The translations under genes and the position numbers were made by a program. The notes under the pieces are model-generated. The model was not told the origin of the DNA. It was given only the letters and a program-made list of their open reading frames with translations, and made no database searches. Below, piece by piece: positions 45,556 to 54,413 of a stretch of DNA of 64,000 nucleotides (positions within the stretch are counted from its first letter, which is position 1; the number at the start of each line of letters is the position of its first letter). Origin of the DNA: Autumnicola musiva (GTDB taxonomy: Bacteria; Bacteroidota; Bacteroidia; Flavobacteriales; Flavobacteriaceae); the NCBI RefSeq assembly GCF_031846585.1, contig NZ_JAVRHK010000007.1, positions 1 through 64,000 of the forward strand, given 5' to 3'.

Positions 45556-46008
45556 TTATTCTTTATTTTTAGAGTCCATTAAAATTGTTACCGGGCCATC
45601 GTTAACTAGTGAAACTTTCATATCTGCTCCAAACTCTCCCGTACCTACCATTTTATCCAGCTTTTCTTCCAGCACTTCAATAAATTTCTCGTAAAGCGGA
45701 ATGGCCACCTCAGGTCTGGCTGCTCTAATATAACTGGGGCGGTTGCCCTTTTTAGTGCCGGCATGCAGCGTAAACTGACTTACCACAATGGCATCTCCAT
45801 CAATATCCAGTAGGGAAAGGTTCATTACATCCTCATCATCATTAAAAATGCGCATTTTCACAATCTTGTTGCACAGCCACTCAATATCCTCATCCCCATC
45901 TTTATCTTCTATTCCCAGCAAGATCAATAATCCTTCTTCTATTACTGCATTCACCCTGTGGTTGATGGTTACTGATGCTTCTGAAACTCGTTGTAATACT
46001 ACTCTCAT
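45556..46008 (-). CDS. dtd: D-aminoacyl-tRNA deacylase (D-Tyr-tRNA deacylase)
   Basis: 150 aa, the standard length. It carries the family signatures SQFTLHAGTKKGNRPS (catalytic Thr in SQFTL) and VNDGPVTILMDS near the C-terminus (Gly-Pro motif). It removes D-amino acids from mischarged tRNA. It overlaps rsgA by one base and precedes the mazG-like gene, a translation and nucleotide clean-up cluster. Confidence 0.94.
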   Translation of the reverse strand: MRVVLQRVSEASVTINHRVNAVIEEGLLILLGIEDKDGDEDIEWLCNKIVKMRIFNDDEDVMNLSLLDIDGDAIVVSQFTLHAGTKKGNRPSYIRAARPEVAIPLYEKFIEVLEEKLDKMVGTGEFGADMKVSLVNDGPVTILMDSKNKE

Positions 46009-46958
46009 TATTTTGAATAATTATCTATCCGGTAATTTTCGTCTTCGCCTTCCATAATCTGCAAATAACTTTTATACCGGGACCAGGCTACTTCTCCTTC
46101 TTCCAAAGCCTCTTTTACGGCACATTTTGGCTCTTCCAGGTGCAGGCAATTGTAAAATTTACAATCCTGCTTCAGCTCAAAAAATTCAGGAAAATAATCA
46201 CCGATTTCTTCTTTCTCCATATCTACCACGCCAAAACCTTTTATTCCGGGAGTATCAATAATACGCGCATCAAAACTCAGGTCGAACATTTCTGCAAAGG
46301 TGGTCGTATGTTGGCCCTGCCGGTGCTGCTCAGAAATTTCCGAAGTTTTTAACTGCAGAGAAGGTTCCAGGGCATTTATAAGCGTAGACTTTCCCGTTCC
46401 ACTATGCCCGGAAAACATGCTGATATTACCAAGCATCATCTCCTTTACCTTGTCAACATTTTTGCCGGTTTTTGCTGAAATACCTATGCACTCATACCCG
46501 ATATCCCGATAAAGTTTGGCCAGGAATTTAATTTCAAGCGTCTCCTCTTCATTATAAGTATCTATTTTATTGAAAAGGATAACTGCTTTTATATCATAAG
46601 CTTCAGCAGTTACCAGAAAGCGGTCTATAAAACTGGTAAAGGTTGGCGGATTGTTAAGCGTGACCATCAGAAAAACCTGATCTATGTTGGATGCTATAAT
46701 GTGGGTTTGCTTGGAAAGATTTACCGATTTGCGAATAATGTAATTCTCCCGCTCTTCTATTTTTTTTATCACGCCCTGCTGCTCCTCACCCTGCTGCTCT
46801 TCAGGATCAAAAACCACCCTGTCACCAACAGCAACAGGATTTGTATTCTTTATTCCCTTAATGCGGAATTTCCCTTTAATGCGGCAGTTGTAGAGCGCTC
46901 CTGTTTCAGTTTTTACCTGATACCAGCTTCCTGTGGATTTATATACCGTGCCTTTCAT
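46008..46958 (-). CDS. rsgA: Ribosome small-subunit-dependent GTPase RsgA
   Basis: 316 aa, a circularly permuted GTPase in late 30S assembly. The OB-fold start (MKGTVYKSTGSWYQVKTETG) is followed by G4 (FNKID) before G1 (GHSGTGKSTL), then G3 (DTPGIKGFG), and a C-terminal zinc knuckle (CKFYNCLHLEEPKCAVKEA). It is co-directional with dtd (1-base overlap) and separated from the DAHP synthase gene by a dispersed palindrome. Confidence 0.94.
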   Translation of the reverse strand: MKGTVYKSTGSWYQVKTETGALYNCRIKGKFRIKGIKNTNPVAVGDRVVFDPEEQQGEEQQGVIKKIEERENYIIRKSVNLSKQTHIIASNIDQVFLMVTLNNPPTFTSFIDRFLVTAEAYDIKAVILFNKIDTYNEEETLEIKFLAKLYRDIGYECIGISAKTGKNVDKVKEMMLGNISMFSGHSGTGKSTLINALEPSLQLKTSEISEQHRQGQHTTTFAEMFDLSFDARIIDTPGIKGFGVVDMEKEEIGDYFPEFFELKQDCKFYNCLHLEEPKCAVKEALEEGEVAWSRYKSYLQIMEGEDENYRIDNYSK

Positions 46959-46970
46959 TTATGCTCATTT

Positions 46971-47003
46971 AGACCTCACAGGTTCTGGAAACCCGTAAGG
47001 TCT
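46971..47003. repeat. Dispersed 33-bp palindrome, copy B
   Basis: AGACCTCACAGG ... ACCCGTAAGGTCT, a slightly decayed copy of the palindrome at 42536. It lies between rsgA and the DAHP synthase gene. Confidence 0.7.
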
Positions 47004-47060
47004 GCTAAAATAGAAATTACTGCTTGCTTTTAAAGCAAAAAACAATGTAAACAAACCATG

Positions 47061-48143
47061 TTAAGCTTTCATAACCTTCTCCTGGTGATTAATAGATTCC
47101 TGATGCACGGCCTTAAAAAGACGCAGGATAAATTCTTCACTCAGGCCATGTTGCTCACCTTCCAGCACCATTTTTCCTAGAATTTCATTCCATCTCTTGG
47201 TTTGAAGAACTGAAACATTCTGAGATTTCTTCACCTTTCCAATTTCATCAGAAACTCTCATTCTTTTAGCAAGCAACTCAATTAGCTGATTATCGGCAAC
47301 ATCAATTTGCGCTCTCAGGTTATTCAGTTTTTTTTGAAATTCTTCACTTTCTGAAACTTCTTTTCTGATTTTTAAATCTTTCATAATCTGAACTAATGTT
47401 TCCGGCGTTATCTGCTGTTTGGCATCACTCCATGCTTCATCAGGAGTGTGATGGGTTTCCACCATTAATCCGTCGTAATTCAAATCCAGGGCAGTCTGGC
47501 ATAGATCAAAAATAATGTCACGGCGACCGGCAATGTGAGAAGGATCAAGAATCAACGGAAGGTCTGGAAATTTATTCTGAAGTTCAATAACTATCTGCCA
47601 CTCCGGATTGTTTCGATATTTAGTCTTTTCGTAAGCCGAAAATCCACGGTGAATCACTCCTAGATTTTTAATATCTGCAGTATAAAAACGTTCCACAGCT
47701 CCTAACCAAAGGGAAAGATCTGGGTTTACAGGATTTTTCACCAGTACCACTTTATCTGTTCCCTTCAGGGCATCTGCAATTTCCTGAACAATAAAAGGAG
47801 AAACTGTGGTACGTGCGCCAATCCAAAGAATATCCACATCATTTTCCAGCGCCAGGTCTACGTGGGCAGTATTGGCAACTTCAGTAGTGGTAAGCATTCC
47901 GGTCTCTTCCTTGGCTTTTTTTAGCCATTTTAAACCAAGTGCGCCAACACCTTCAAAATTTCCAGGCCTTGTTCTGGGTTTCCAGATTCCCGCACGTAAA
48001 ACCGTGGCATCTGTATCTTTAAGCTGGTGCGCGATTTTCAAAACCTGGTCCTCGGTCTCTGCGCTACATGGGCCGGCAATCACAAGGGGATGATCCAGTC
48101 CAAAATTGTCCAGCCAGTTTCTAAGTTCTTTCTTGTTTTCCAT
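47061..48143 (-). CDS. Bifunctional DAHP synthase / chorismate mutase
   Basis: 360 aa fusion. Residues about 1-255 are a DAHP synthase (first shikimate-pathway step, from PEP and erythrose-4-phosphate), with LVIAGPCSAETEDQVLKIA, RAGIWKPRTRPGNFEG and LILDPSHIAGRRD. Residues about 265-355 are an AroQ-type chorismate mutase (LNNLRAQIDVADNQLIELLAKR). Having the first pathway step and the mutase in one chain is normal in Bacteroidota and allows feedback control. It is part of the pheA-tyrA operon, 21 bases after tyrA. Confidence 0.92.
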   Translation of the reverse strand: MENKKELRNWLDNFGLDHPLVIAGPCSAETEDQVLKIAHQLKDTDATVLRAGIWKPRTRPGNFEGVGALGLKWLKKAKEETGMLTTTEVANTAHVDLALENDVDILWIGARTTVSPFIVQEIADALKGTDKVVLVKNPVNPDLSLWLGAVERFYTADIKNLGVIHRGFSAYEKTKYRNNPEWQIVIELQNKFPDLPLILDPSHIAGRRDIIFDLCQTALDLNYDGLMVETHHTPDEAWSDAKQQITPETLVQIMKDLKIRKEVSESEEFQKKLNNLRAQIDVADNQLIELLAKRMRVSDEIGKVKKSQNVSVLQTKRWNEILGKMVLEGEQHGLSEEFILRLFKAVHQESINHQEKVMKA

Positions 48144-48164
48144 TTTAATGTAATTTAAGTAGTA

Positions 48165-49013
48165 TTAGTTGATTCCGTTTAAAATTGATTTTATGTGATT
48201 TGTCCTTTCCATTTCCTTAAAAACTTCTTCAAAATCTTCATTTTCAATAAGCGTTTTAAATTGCGTAAGATTATGAATATATTCATTTAAAGTCTCCAGG
48301 ACATTTTCTTTATTTTGCTGAAAAATGGGCGACCACATGGCCGGGGAACTTTTAGCCAATCTTACCGTGGAAGCAAATCCACTGCCGGCCAGATCAAAAA
48401 TATCCCGCTCATTTTTCTCTTTTTCCAGCACGGTTTTTCCTAACATAAAGGAGCTGATGTGCGATAAATGTGAAACATAAGCAATATGCCGGTCGTGGGA
48501 TTCAGGATCCATATACCTAATGCGCATGCCCAGTTTGCTGAAAATTTCCATTGCTCTTTCCTGAAGTTTAAAAGCCGTTTTCTCCACTTCGCAAATAATA
48601 TTGGTTTTTCCGCGGAAAAGATCCGGGATAGCCGCTTCCGGCCCCGAATATTCTGTTCCCGAAATAGGATGAGCGGCCAGGAAGTTTCTTCTTTTCGCAT
48701 GTTCTGAAACCGCCGCGCATAATTTAGATTTTGTAGAACCCGCATCAATCACCAATGTATTTTCCCCAATTTCATCCAGCACTTTTTTGGTCACCTCAAT
48801 ACTCGCGTCTACCGGCACAGCGATAAAAACCACGTCGGCATTTTTTAAATCAGCCATTACAGCCGATTCGCTGATGAGCTTTAATTCTTTGGCTTTGGAA
48901 ATATGCGGCTCGCTGGCATCTATTCCAAAAACTTTAGCTTCGGGAAAATTTTCCTTTACATCCAGCGCAAAAGAACCGCCTATTAATCCTATTCCTATAA
49001 TATAGACTTTCAT
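48165..49013 (-). CDS. tyrA: Prephenate dehydrogenase (tyrosine branch)
   Basis: 282 aa, NAD(P)-dependent oxidative decarboxylation of prephenate to 4-hydroxyphenylpyruvate. The nucleotide-binding motif is IGIGLIGGSFALDVKE at the N-terminus. Further signatures are VIDAGSTKSKLCAAVSEH and HPISGTEYSGPEAA. A C-terminal ACT domain is absent. It lies 83 bases after the aminotransferase in the attenuator-headed operon. Confidence 0.92.
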   Translation of the reverse strand: MKVYIIGIGLIGGSFALDVKENFPEAKVFGIDASEPHISKAKELKLISESAVMADLKNADVVFIAVPVDASIEVTKKVLDEIGENTLVIDAGSTKSKLCAAVSEHAKRRNFLAAHPISGTEYSGPEAAIPDLFRGKTNIICEVEKTAFKLQERAMEIFSKLGMRIRYMDPESHDRHIAYVSHLSHISSFMLGKTVLEKEKNERDIFDLAGSGFASTVRLAKSSPAMWSPIFQQNKENVLETLNEYIHNLTQFKTLIENEDFEEVFKEMERTNHIKSILNGIN

Positions 49014-49096
49014 CTGTTCATTATTTTAATCCCATTTTGGAAATTCTTCACAGGCTTATAATCCTCCTGTTTGTAGCTAATTTTTTGCGTCCGGCA

Positions 49097-50251
49097 TCAT
49101 GCGGATTTCTTTACGCGTTTAACAGCTTCTGCTATATTTTCTTCCGAAGTACAAAGCGAAAACCTGATGTAGCCTTCTCCCTGGCTCCCGAAAATAAATC
49201 CGGGTGCGGTAAACATATCATAGGTATGCAATAGCTCGTCCACAAATCCTTCCGAAGTTTTTCCTTCCGGTACTCTTGCCCAGATAAACATTCCCTGCTG
49301 GTCTTTTTCGGGCACACAATTTAATGCCGCAGCAAGTTCAAGTACTTTATCTTTCCTGCTTTTATAAATCTTGTTTTGATCAGCAAACCATTTTTTGTCC
49401 AATCTTAAGGCTTCAGCGGCCCCTGCCTGTAAAGGAAAAAACATCCCGCTGTCCATATTGGTTTTCACCTTCAGGATGGTATCGATATTGCTTTCGCTCC
49501 CGCACACCATACCAATCCGCCAGCCGGCCATATTAAAACTTTTGCTAAGGGAATTCAGCTCCAGCACCACTTCTTTGACTCCTTCAGTTTTCAAGATACT
49601 TTGCGGATTATCATTCAGAATAAAACTGTAAGGATTATCATTTACAATAAGAATCTCATGTTTTTTGGCAAAAGCAATAAGTTCAGCAAAAAATTCATCA
49701 TTTGCGGAAGCTCCGGTAGGCATATGAGGATAATTCACCCACATTAATTTCACCTTGCTCAGGTCTTTTTCGGCAAGCTTTTTTAAATCCGGAAGCCAGC
49801 CGCCTTCAGCATTCAGTTCATAATAAACTGCTTCGGCTTCAACTAAATTTGTAACCGAAGAATAAGTTGGATATCCGGGATTGGGAATTAAAACCTGGTC
49901 CCCTTCATTTAAAAAGGCCATGGAAATATGGGTAATCCCCTCCTTGCTTCCCATTAAAGGCAGAATTTCAGTTTCAGCATTTAATGCTACGGAATAGTGG
50001 TTTTTATAAAAATCTCTAATGGCATTCCGGAATTCCGCTGTACCCTTATACGGCTGATATTGATGCGCGCCCGGGTTTGACAGGGCTTCATTCAATTTCG
50101 AAATTACCTGCTGTGGCGGTGCCAGATCTGGACTGCCGATTCCCAAATTAATAATGGGTTTCCCAGCGGCTTCAAGCGCCCGCACCTCGCGTAATTTGCC
50201 GGAAAAATAATATTCCTGCACATTGTCTAATCTTCTTGCCTGTAGTACCAT
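49097..50251 (-). CDS. PLP aminotransferase of aromatic amino acid synthesis
   Basis: 384 aa, class I/II aminotransferase. Signatures are INLGIGSPDLAPPQQVI, the PLP region VNYPHMPTGASANDEFF, and NSLSKSFNMAGWRIG with the Schiff-base Lys. Its place between pheA and tyrA indicates the last step, converting phenylpyruvate and 4-hydroxyphenylpyruvate to Phe and Tyr; substrate range is inferred. Its start overlaps the pheA stop (TAATG). Confidence 0.88.
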   Translation of the reverse strand: MVLQARRLDNVQEYYFSGKLREVRALEAAGKPIINLGIGSPDLAPPQQVISKLNEALSNPGAHQYQPYKGTAEFRNAIRDFYKNHYSVALNAETEILPLMGSKEGITHISMAFLNEGDQVLIPNPGYPTYSSVTNLVEAEAVYYELNAEGGWLPDLKKLAEKDLSKVKLMWVNYPHMPTGASANDEFFAELIAFAKKHEILIVNDNPYSFILNDNPQSILKTEGVKEVVLELNSLSKSFNMAGWRIGMVCGSESNIDTILKVKTNMDSGMFFPLQAGAAEALRLDKKWFADQNKIYKSRKDKVLELAAALNCVPEKDQQGMFIWARVPEGKTSEGFVDELLHTYDMFTAPGFIFGSQGEGYIRFSLCTSEENIAEAVKRVKKSA

Positions 50252-51075
50252 TACAAACTGTTTTTATAAGTCCCAAAAATTTTTAACTGCTCTGTCATTA
50301 CTTTTAGAATTTCCATCGCTTTCTGAAATTCTTCGTATTCTTCAAAAATCACATCTATAAAAAATGAGTACCGCCAGGGTGTTTCAATAATTGGCATACT
50401 CTGAATCTTGGTCATATCCAGGTTAAAATCCCTGATAATATTCAATACCGAAACCAGACTACCGCGTTTGCTTTCCAGTTCAAATTTTAAAGATGCCTTG
50501 TCTATCTTTTCTCCATTTGGCTCCTTCTTTTTCATACTAAGCAAAAGGAACCTGGTGGCATTATTCTTTTTAGTATGGATGCTTTCAGCTAAAGTTTCCA
50601 ATTCAAAAATATCGGCTGCCGCTTTGCTGGCCACGGCTCCAACGTGTTTTAGTTGCTGCTCATGAATTCTTTTAGCCACTTCCGCAGTATCAGCATCCTC
50701 GATCAGTTTTATATGCGGATATTTTTTAAAGAAATCTTTACATTGTAACAAAGCCATAGGATGAGAAAACACTTTTTTAATCTTCTCAATGCTCTGCCCC
50801 GGCAAAGCCATCAGGTTCATATCAATAGGAATGTAATGCTCGCCGATTACCTTTACATTATTCTCATCTACCATTGCGTAATTCGGTAAAATAGAGCCGG
50901 CGATAGAATTTTCTATAGCCATCACCGCTTCATCTGCCTCCCCTGAAACCAACGCAGCAATTAACTCTCTAAAGGACATACATTCCAGCACCTCCACATT
51001 TTCGTGATAATATTGCTGGGCCACCAGATGATGAAAGGAACCCTGGATTCCCTGAATTGCTATTTTCTTATTCAT
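50251..51075 (-). CDS. pheA: Prephenate dehydratase (phenylalanine branch)
   Basis: 274 aa, converts prephenate to phenylpyruvate. It opens IAIQGIQGSFHHLVAQQYYH and has the family segments ENSIAGSILPNYAMVDENNV and NNATRFLLLSMKK, then a C-terminal ACT domain (LKFELESKRGSLVSVLNIIR, with ESKRG the Phe-binding loop). It is the first gene of the operon and sits directly downstream of a leader peptide and attenuator. Confidence 0.93.
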   Translation of the reverse strand: MNKKIAIQGIQGSFHHLVAQQYYHENVEVLECMSFRELIAALVSGEADEAVMAIENSIAGSILPNYAMVDENNVKVIGEHYIPIDMNLMALPGQSIEKIKKVFSHPMALLQCKDFFKKYPHIKLIEDADTAEVAKRIHEQQLKHVGAVASKAAADIFELETLAESIHTKKNNATRFLLLSMKKKEPNGEKIDKASLKFELESKRGSLVSVLNIIRDFNLDMTKIQSMPIIETPWRYSFFIDVIFEEYEEFQKAMEILKVMTEQLKIFGTYKNSL

Positions 51076-51088
51076 TTAAAACTGATCT

Positions 51089-51119
51089 AAAAAAAAAGTC
51101 CCGATTTTAGATCGGGACT
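51089..51119 (-). terminator. Attenuator terminator upstream of pheA
   Basis: On the - strand AGTCCCGAT pairs with ATCGGGACT around a 5-nt loop, followed by eight T, ending 14 bases before the pheA ATG. Its 5' arm (TCCCGATC) is also complementary to GATCGGGA at 51155-51162 inside the leader peptide gene, so a competing antiterminator can form. Confidence 0.88.
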
Positions 51120-51143
51120 TTATATAATTTTCAGCTTATTTAA

Positions 51144-51221
51144 TTACATAGCATTCCCGATCCTATCTCTGGTAAAGAAATAAAAATAATAGAATGCGTT
51201 CCAGGTAATTAAATTGCTCAT
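51144..51221 (-). CDS. Phe/Tyr-rich leader peptide (attenuation)
   Basis: A 25-codon frame, too short for usual gene finding, starting ATG at 51221 and ending TAA at 51144. Residues 10-16 are FYYFYFF, seven aromatic codons in a row just after TWNA. Four codons later comes DRIG, whose DNA holds GATCGGGA, the antiterminator segment. A ribosome stalled for lack of Phe-tRNA or Tyr-tRNA would leave that segment free to pair with the terminator's 5' arm and allow read-through. A ribosome reaching the stop would cover it and let the terminator form. Layout as in classical phe leaders; not tested here. Confidence 0.85.
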   Translation of the reverse strand: MSNLITWNAFYYFYFFTRDRIGNAM

Positions 51222-51438
51222 TGTTTCATTGTTACAGGGCTAAAATAATATTTAATTTCAGAATAAAACCTTGTTTTCTTCTGTTTTTTACGCTTTTTAC
51301 CAAATCCTTTTCCGGAATCACATATTGCAAAAAAATTCCTAAAATTAATCTTTATCACCTATAATTTTTTCCGAATCATTTAAAGACTGAATAGTAAAAT
51401 GTAATCCTCTTCTGCTTAAAAACGAACTAATAAATACT

Positions 51439-51446
51439 TATTTTTG
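51439..51446 (+). promoter_or_regulatory. Flavobacterial -7 element TATTTTTG of gldA
   Basis: TATTTTTG, a full match to TAnnTTTG, 14 bases before the gldA ATG. The rest of 51222-51460 is A+T-rich with no gene. A weaker TATTTTAG at 51240-51247 on the - strand may serve the pheA leader. Confidence 0.45.
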
Positions 51447-51460
51447 GGAAAAAGAGCAAA

Positions 51461-52390
51461 ATGTCCATTTCAGTAGAAGGAATTTCTAAATATTACGGAG
51501 AACAGAAAGCCCTGGATAAGGTTTCATTTTCTATAGCCCGCGGTGAAATTGTTGGTTTTTTAGGCCCCAATGGAGCGGGAAAATCTACTTTGATGAAAAT
51601 CCTTACCGGATATTTGCCTGCTTCGGAAGGGAAAGCTGCCGTAAACGGAATCCCGCTAAACGAGGATATTCATAAAATTCAGAAAGGAACAGGCTATTTA
51701 CCGGAACATAATCCGCTTTATCCTGAAATGTACGTCAGGGAATATCTTGCTTTTAATGCTAACATCTATAATATAGACAAAAACAGAATTGAGGAGGTAA
51801 TTGAACTTACCCGCCTTACTCCCGAAGCAAACAAGAAAATTGAGCAGCTTTCTAAAGGTTACCGGCAGCGCGTGGGCCTGGCTTCAGCTTTGCTTCACGA
51901 CCCGGAAGTTCTTATTTTAGATGAACCCACTACCGGACTGGATCCAAATCAGCTCGTGGAAATCCGCAATCTCATCCGGAATATCGGGAAAGACAAAACC
52001 ATTTTTCTTTCTACTCATATTATGCAGGAAGTGGAGGCTATTTGTGAAAGGGTGATTATTATTGACCACGGAAAAGTGGTGGCCGACAAGAAAATAGCTG
52101 AACTCCGGGATGAAAATGAGCAAATTATAACGGTGGAATTTGATTACCGAATTGAAGAAGTGGCTTTACAAAGCATTCCTCATATAATTAAGGTAAAAAA
52201 CACCGGCGGTTTTATGTATGAACTGACTTTTAATACTGAAAAAGACATGCGGCCTGCTGTTTTTGATTTCGCGCATGATAACGGATTAAAAACGCTTCAA
52301 CTAAACCGGAAAACAAAGAACCTGGAAAGTTTATTTGCTGAATTGACTAATCCCTCAATCCCCCCAGCCCCCGAAGGGGGAGTTACGTAG
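51461..52390 (+). CDS. gldA: Gliding motility ABC transporter ATPase GldA
   Basis: 309 aa ABC ATPase. Walker A GPNGAGKS is at residues 35-42, then a Q-loop region (TGYLPEHNPLYPEMYVREYL), the signature LSKGYRQRVGLA, and Walker B VLILDEPTTGLDP with the switch His in STHIMQEVEAICE. The TGYLPEHNPLY segment and overall length match GldA, which with GldF and GldG is needed for gliding. The last residues (PSIPPAPEGGVT) are encoded by a dispersed G/C-rich repeat at 52355-52386, not by conserved gldA sequence. Confidence 0.88.
   Translation: MSISVEGISKYYGEQKALDKVSFSIARGEIVGFLGPNGAGKSTLMKILTGYLPASEGKAAVNGIPLNEDIHKIQKGTGYLPEHNPLYPEMYVREYLAFNANIYNIDKNRIEEVIELTRLTPEANKKIEQLSKGYRQRVGLASALLHDPEVLILDEPTTGLDPNQLVEIRNLIRNIGKDKTIFLSTHIMQEVEAICERVIIIDHGKVVADKKIAELRDENEQIITVEFDYRIEEVALQSIPHIIKVKNTGGFMYELTFNTEKDMRPAVFDFAHDNGLKTLQLNRKTKNLESLFAELTNPSIPPAPEGGVT
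52355..52386. repeat. G/C-rich repeat at the gldA 3' end
   Basis: CCCCCGAAGGGGG hairpin with a C-run before it (52360-52380 core). Its reverse complement recurs at 52497-52524, so an inverted pair flanks the gap between converging genes. Confidence 0.75.
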
Positions 52391-52391
52391 A

Positions 52392-52415
52392 AAAAATTTC
52401 ACAAGTGAAATTTTT
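52392..52415. terminator. Bidirectional terminator between gldA and the head-GIN gene
   Basis: AAAAATTTCAC pairs perfectly with GTGAAATTTTT around a 2-nt centre; A and T runs on either side suit termination on both strands. Confidence 0.7.
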
Positions 52416-52462
52416 CAATCTAAAAGCGCGGTTCTGAATTTTATTATCATCCTGAAAAAGAA

Positions 52463-52486
52463 CCTCTCGACTCCGCTCGAGGTGAC
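52463..52486. repeat. CTCGA-type short dispersed repeat
   Basis: CTCGACTCCGCTCGAGGTGAC: CTCGA...TCGAG hairpin with a GTGAC tail. Similar pieces lie at 60463 and 62265. Confidence 0.6.
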
Positions 52487-52492
52487 CTAATA

Positions 52493-53266
52493 CTAGAAGC
52501 CCCCTTCGGGGGTTGGGGGAAAAATCAGTTTACCTTTATAAAACTCTTCCACATTTACCACAGACGGTCGGTTTACGCAAATCACATCTCCAAAACTCCT
52601 TATTTCACCAATAATTGATTGCTGCGGATTCAGGATCATTTTATTGGTGCCGCGGTGAAAAATATCATAATGCTGAACGATTAAATTTTCGGCTTCCAGC
52701 CTGCCGTCGCCCGCTGCGAAAAATGCATTTATATTTTCTACTTTCCCCGAAAGAAAATAGTTTGAATATTGATCATTGGTAATCCTTAGGTTTTCCACAT
52801 CAAGATTCAGCTTAAAATCTCCCACTGTAAGAATATCAGGATCTTCCTCCTGATTGAATGAACGCAGCCACAAATTTTCAAATTTCAGCACGCCAATACT
52901 CTCAACAGTGCTGCCGCTGCTGTTCTGCAACCAGGTAAGGTCAGGAACGGTCACATAAACTTTTGTGATTTCATAATCCCGAAAGAGGTTGCAGGAATTG
53001 TTGTTCCTAATATTCAGTCTTCCATTCTCCACATCTACCGAAACCTCATTCCTTAAATTCTCCCCGGTTTCTATCACCACTTTTTGCTCCGGCCCCTGCT
53101 GAATAAATAATTTCACCCTTTCATACACTATAATTTCATCAAAAACAGCTACTTCTACTTCATCTTTAACAATATCTCCTGCACTGTTAAAGCAGGTTGC
53201 CGCTTCTTCAGGAGAACAACCTGTAAAACTCAGGCTCAGCAATAATATGTACAGCAATTTTTTCAT
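52493..53266 (-). CDS. Head-GIN domain lipoprotein (DUF2807)
   Basis: 257 aa from the ATG at 53266; upstream in-frame starts are noise, as the ATG overlaps the PagL-like stop in ATGA. A lipoprotein signal (LLSLSFTGC) is followed by beta-helix-like repeats typical of DUF2807: FDEIIVYERVKLFIQQGPEQ, VSVDVENGRLNIRNNN, LNLDVENLRITNDQYSNYFL. Function unknown; probably surface or periplasmic. Its last residues (PPTPEGGF) come from a copy of the repeat that also ends gldA (52497-52524). Confidence 0.82.
   Translation of the reverse strand: MKKLLYILLLSLSFTGCSPEEAATCFNSAGDIVKDEVEVAVFDEIIVYERVKLFIQQGPEQKVVIETGENLRNEVSVDVENGRLNIRNNNSCNLFRDYEITKVYVTVPDLTWLQNSSGSTVESIGVLKFENLWLRSFNQEEDPDILTVGDFKLNLDVENLRITNDQYSNYFLSGKVENINAFFAAGDGRLEAENLIVQHYDIFHRGTNKMILNPQQSIIGEIRSFGDVICVNRPSVVNVEEFYKGKLIFPPTPEGGF
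52497..52524. repeat. G/C-rich repeat at the head-GIN 3' end
   Basis: AGCCCCCTTCGGGGGTTGGGGG, the reverse complement of the repeat at 52355. On the - strand it encodes the PPTPEGG tail. Confidence 0.75.
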
Positions 53267-54366
53267 AACCTGTATCCTAAAGAGAATTCCACAGCTTCCG
53301 CATTGGCGCCATGGGATCGTACCGTAGCCGAGACCCACCAGTCTTCAGTAATTTTTCGACCCAATCCAATCCTGTTATATAACTGGCTTACATATTCGGT
53401 GTATGGGTAATAAACATAATAGCCTAACTGGGTGATCACCGAAAGTTTATTAAAACTAAGCTGATGCCCCACAAAAATCCCTACCCGGTTAGAATCTTCG
53501 TTACCCGTGGTATGCCCTGCAGGAAAAGCAACCGACTGGTAATAAATATATTCCTTCAGGGCTTTGGAATAGAAAAATTCGGCACCGGCCTGCAGCGTAC
53601 TTTTACGGTTTAAAATTTTATCGGCAAAAACGGCAGCGGTAAAAAACGGATAATGTTCTGATCCTATCACCCCCATAGTGTTTATGCCCCCTCTTAAAGC
53701 GAAATTAAAATGAACTGGTTCGGTATAATTTATATCTCCCTCTTGCTTCGGAATATAAGCCGGAATCTCTTCATAATCCAGTGTATAATTCATCCCAATA
53801 TTAAAAGCAAAAGTATTCGTGCTGGAATTGGGCGATTTAAAGTCGGCGTTGGAATAATGCAAAAGCGACACACCGGCCTGGATTCCGAAGCCATTAAAAA
53901 GATTCTCCTTGCGATAATTCCCCATCAAATAAGTGGAGCTTAAAATACGGGAACCGTAGGCGTTATTCTGGTAATTCTCATCTGCATCATAAGGATTGGA
54001 GGCATAGGCCAGTCCCTGTCCTACCCGCAGCATAAGATTCCGCTTTAAAAAATAGAAATTCAGGTGTGCATAAAGTCCGTAATTCTGCCCTAAATGTTCA
54101 TTTTTTAAATTCTGATAAGTAAAGGAATAGCCAACGTCGGGATAATTATAACGGCGTTCCCATGCCTTATATCCAAAAGTTTTTTTCTGAAAACTCACAA
54201 TTAAGCCCGTAGGATGGCCCGTTATTAAATGGGCAATATCGGGGCTGTGTTGTATAATGCTGCCATAGAAATAGCTGGCTTCAAGAGAATACATCTCCGG
54301 ATCCTTCTCCTGGGCACTCAAAAATCCACAACATAAAATAAGCAGGTACGGGGCAAATCTACTCAT
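53263..54366 (-). CDS. Acyloxyacyl hydrolase / lipid A deacylase (PagL-like)
   Basis: 367 aa outer-membrane barrel with a signal peptide ending FLSAQ. The PagL catalytic region is visible in SLLHYSNADFKSPN (His and Ser), with aromatic-rich strands before and after. PagL enzymes remove the 3-position acyl chain of lipid A in the outer membrane. It is longer than proteobacterial PagL, as usual for flavobacterial members. It is translationally coupled to the head-GIN lipoprotein. Confidence 0.78.
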   Translation of the reverse strand: MSRFAPYLLILCCGFLSAQEKDPEMYSLEASYFYGSIIQHSPDIAHLITGHPTGLIVSFQKKTFGYKAWERRYNYPDVGYSFTYQNLKNEHLGQNYGLYAHLNFYFLKRNLMLRVGQGLAYASNPYDADENYQNNAYGSRILSSTYLMGNYRKENLFNGFGIQAGVSLLHYSNADFKSPNSSTNTFAFNIGMNYTLDYEEIPAYIPKQEGDINYTEPVHFNFALRGGINTMGVIGSEHYPFFTAAVFADKILNRKSTLQAGAEFFYSKALKEYIYYQSVAFPAGHTTGNEDSNRVGIFVGHQLSFNKLSVITQLGYYVYYPYTEYVSQLYNRIGLGRKITEDWWVSATVRSHGANAEAVEFSLGYRL

Positions 54367-54413
54367 GCCCGCAAAGCTAAACTATTTAGGCAAAAGGTTC
54401 TTAATCAAAGCTT

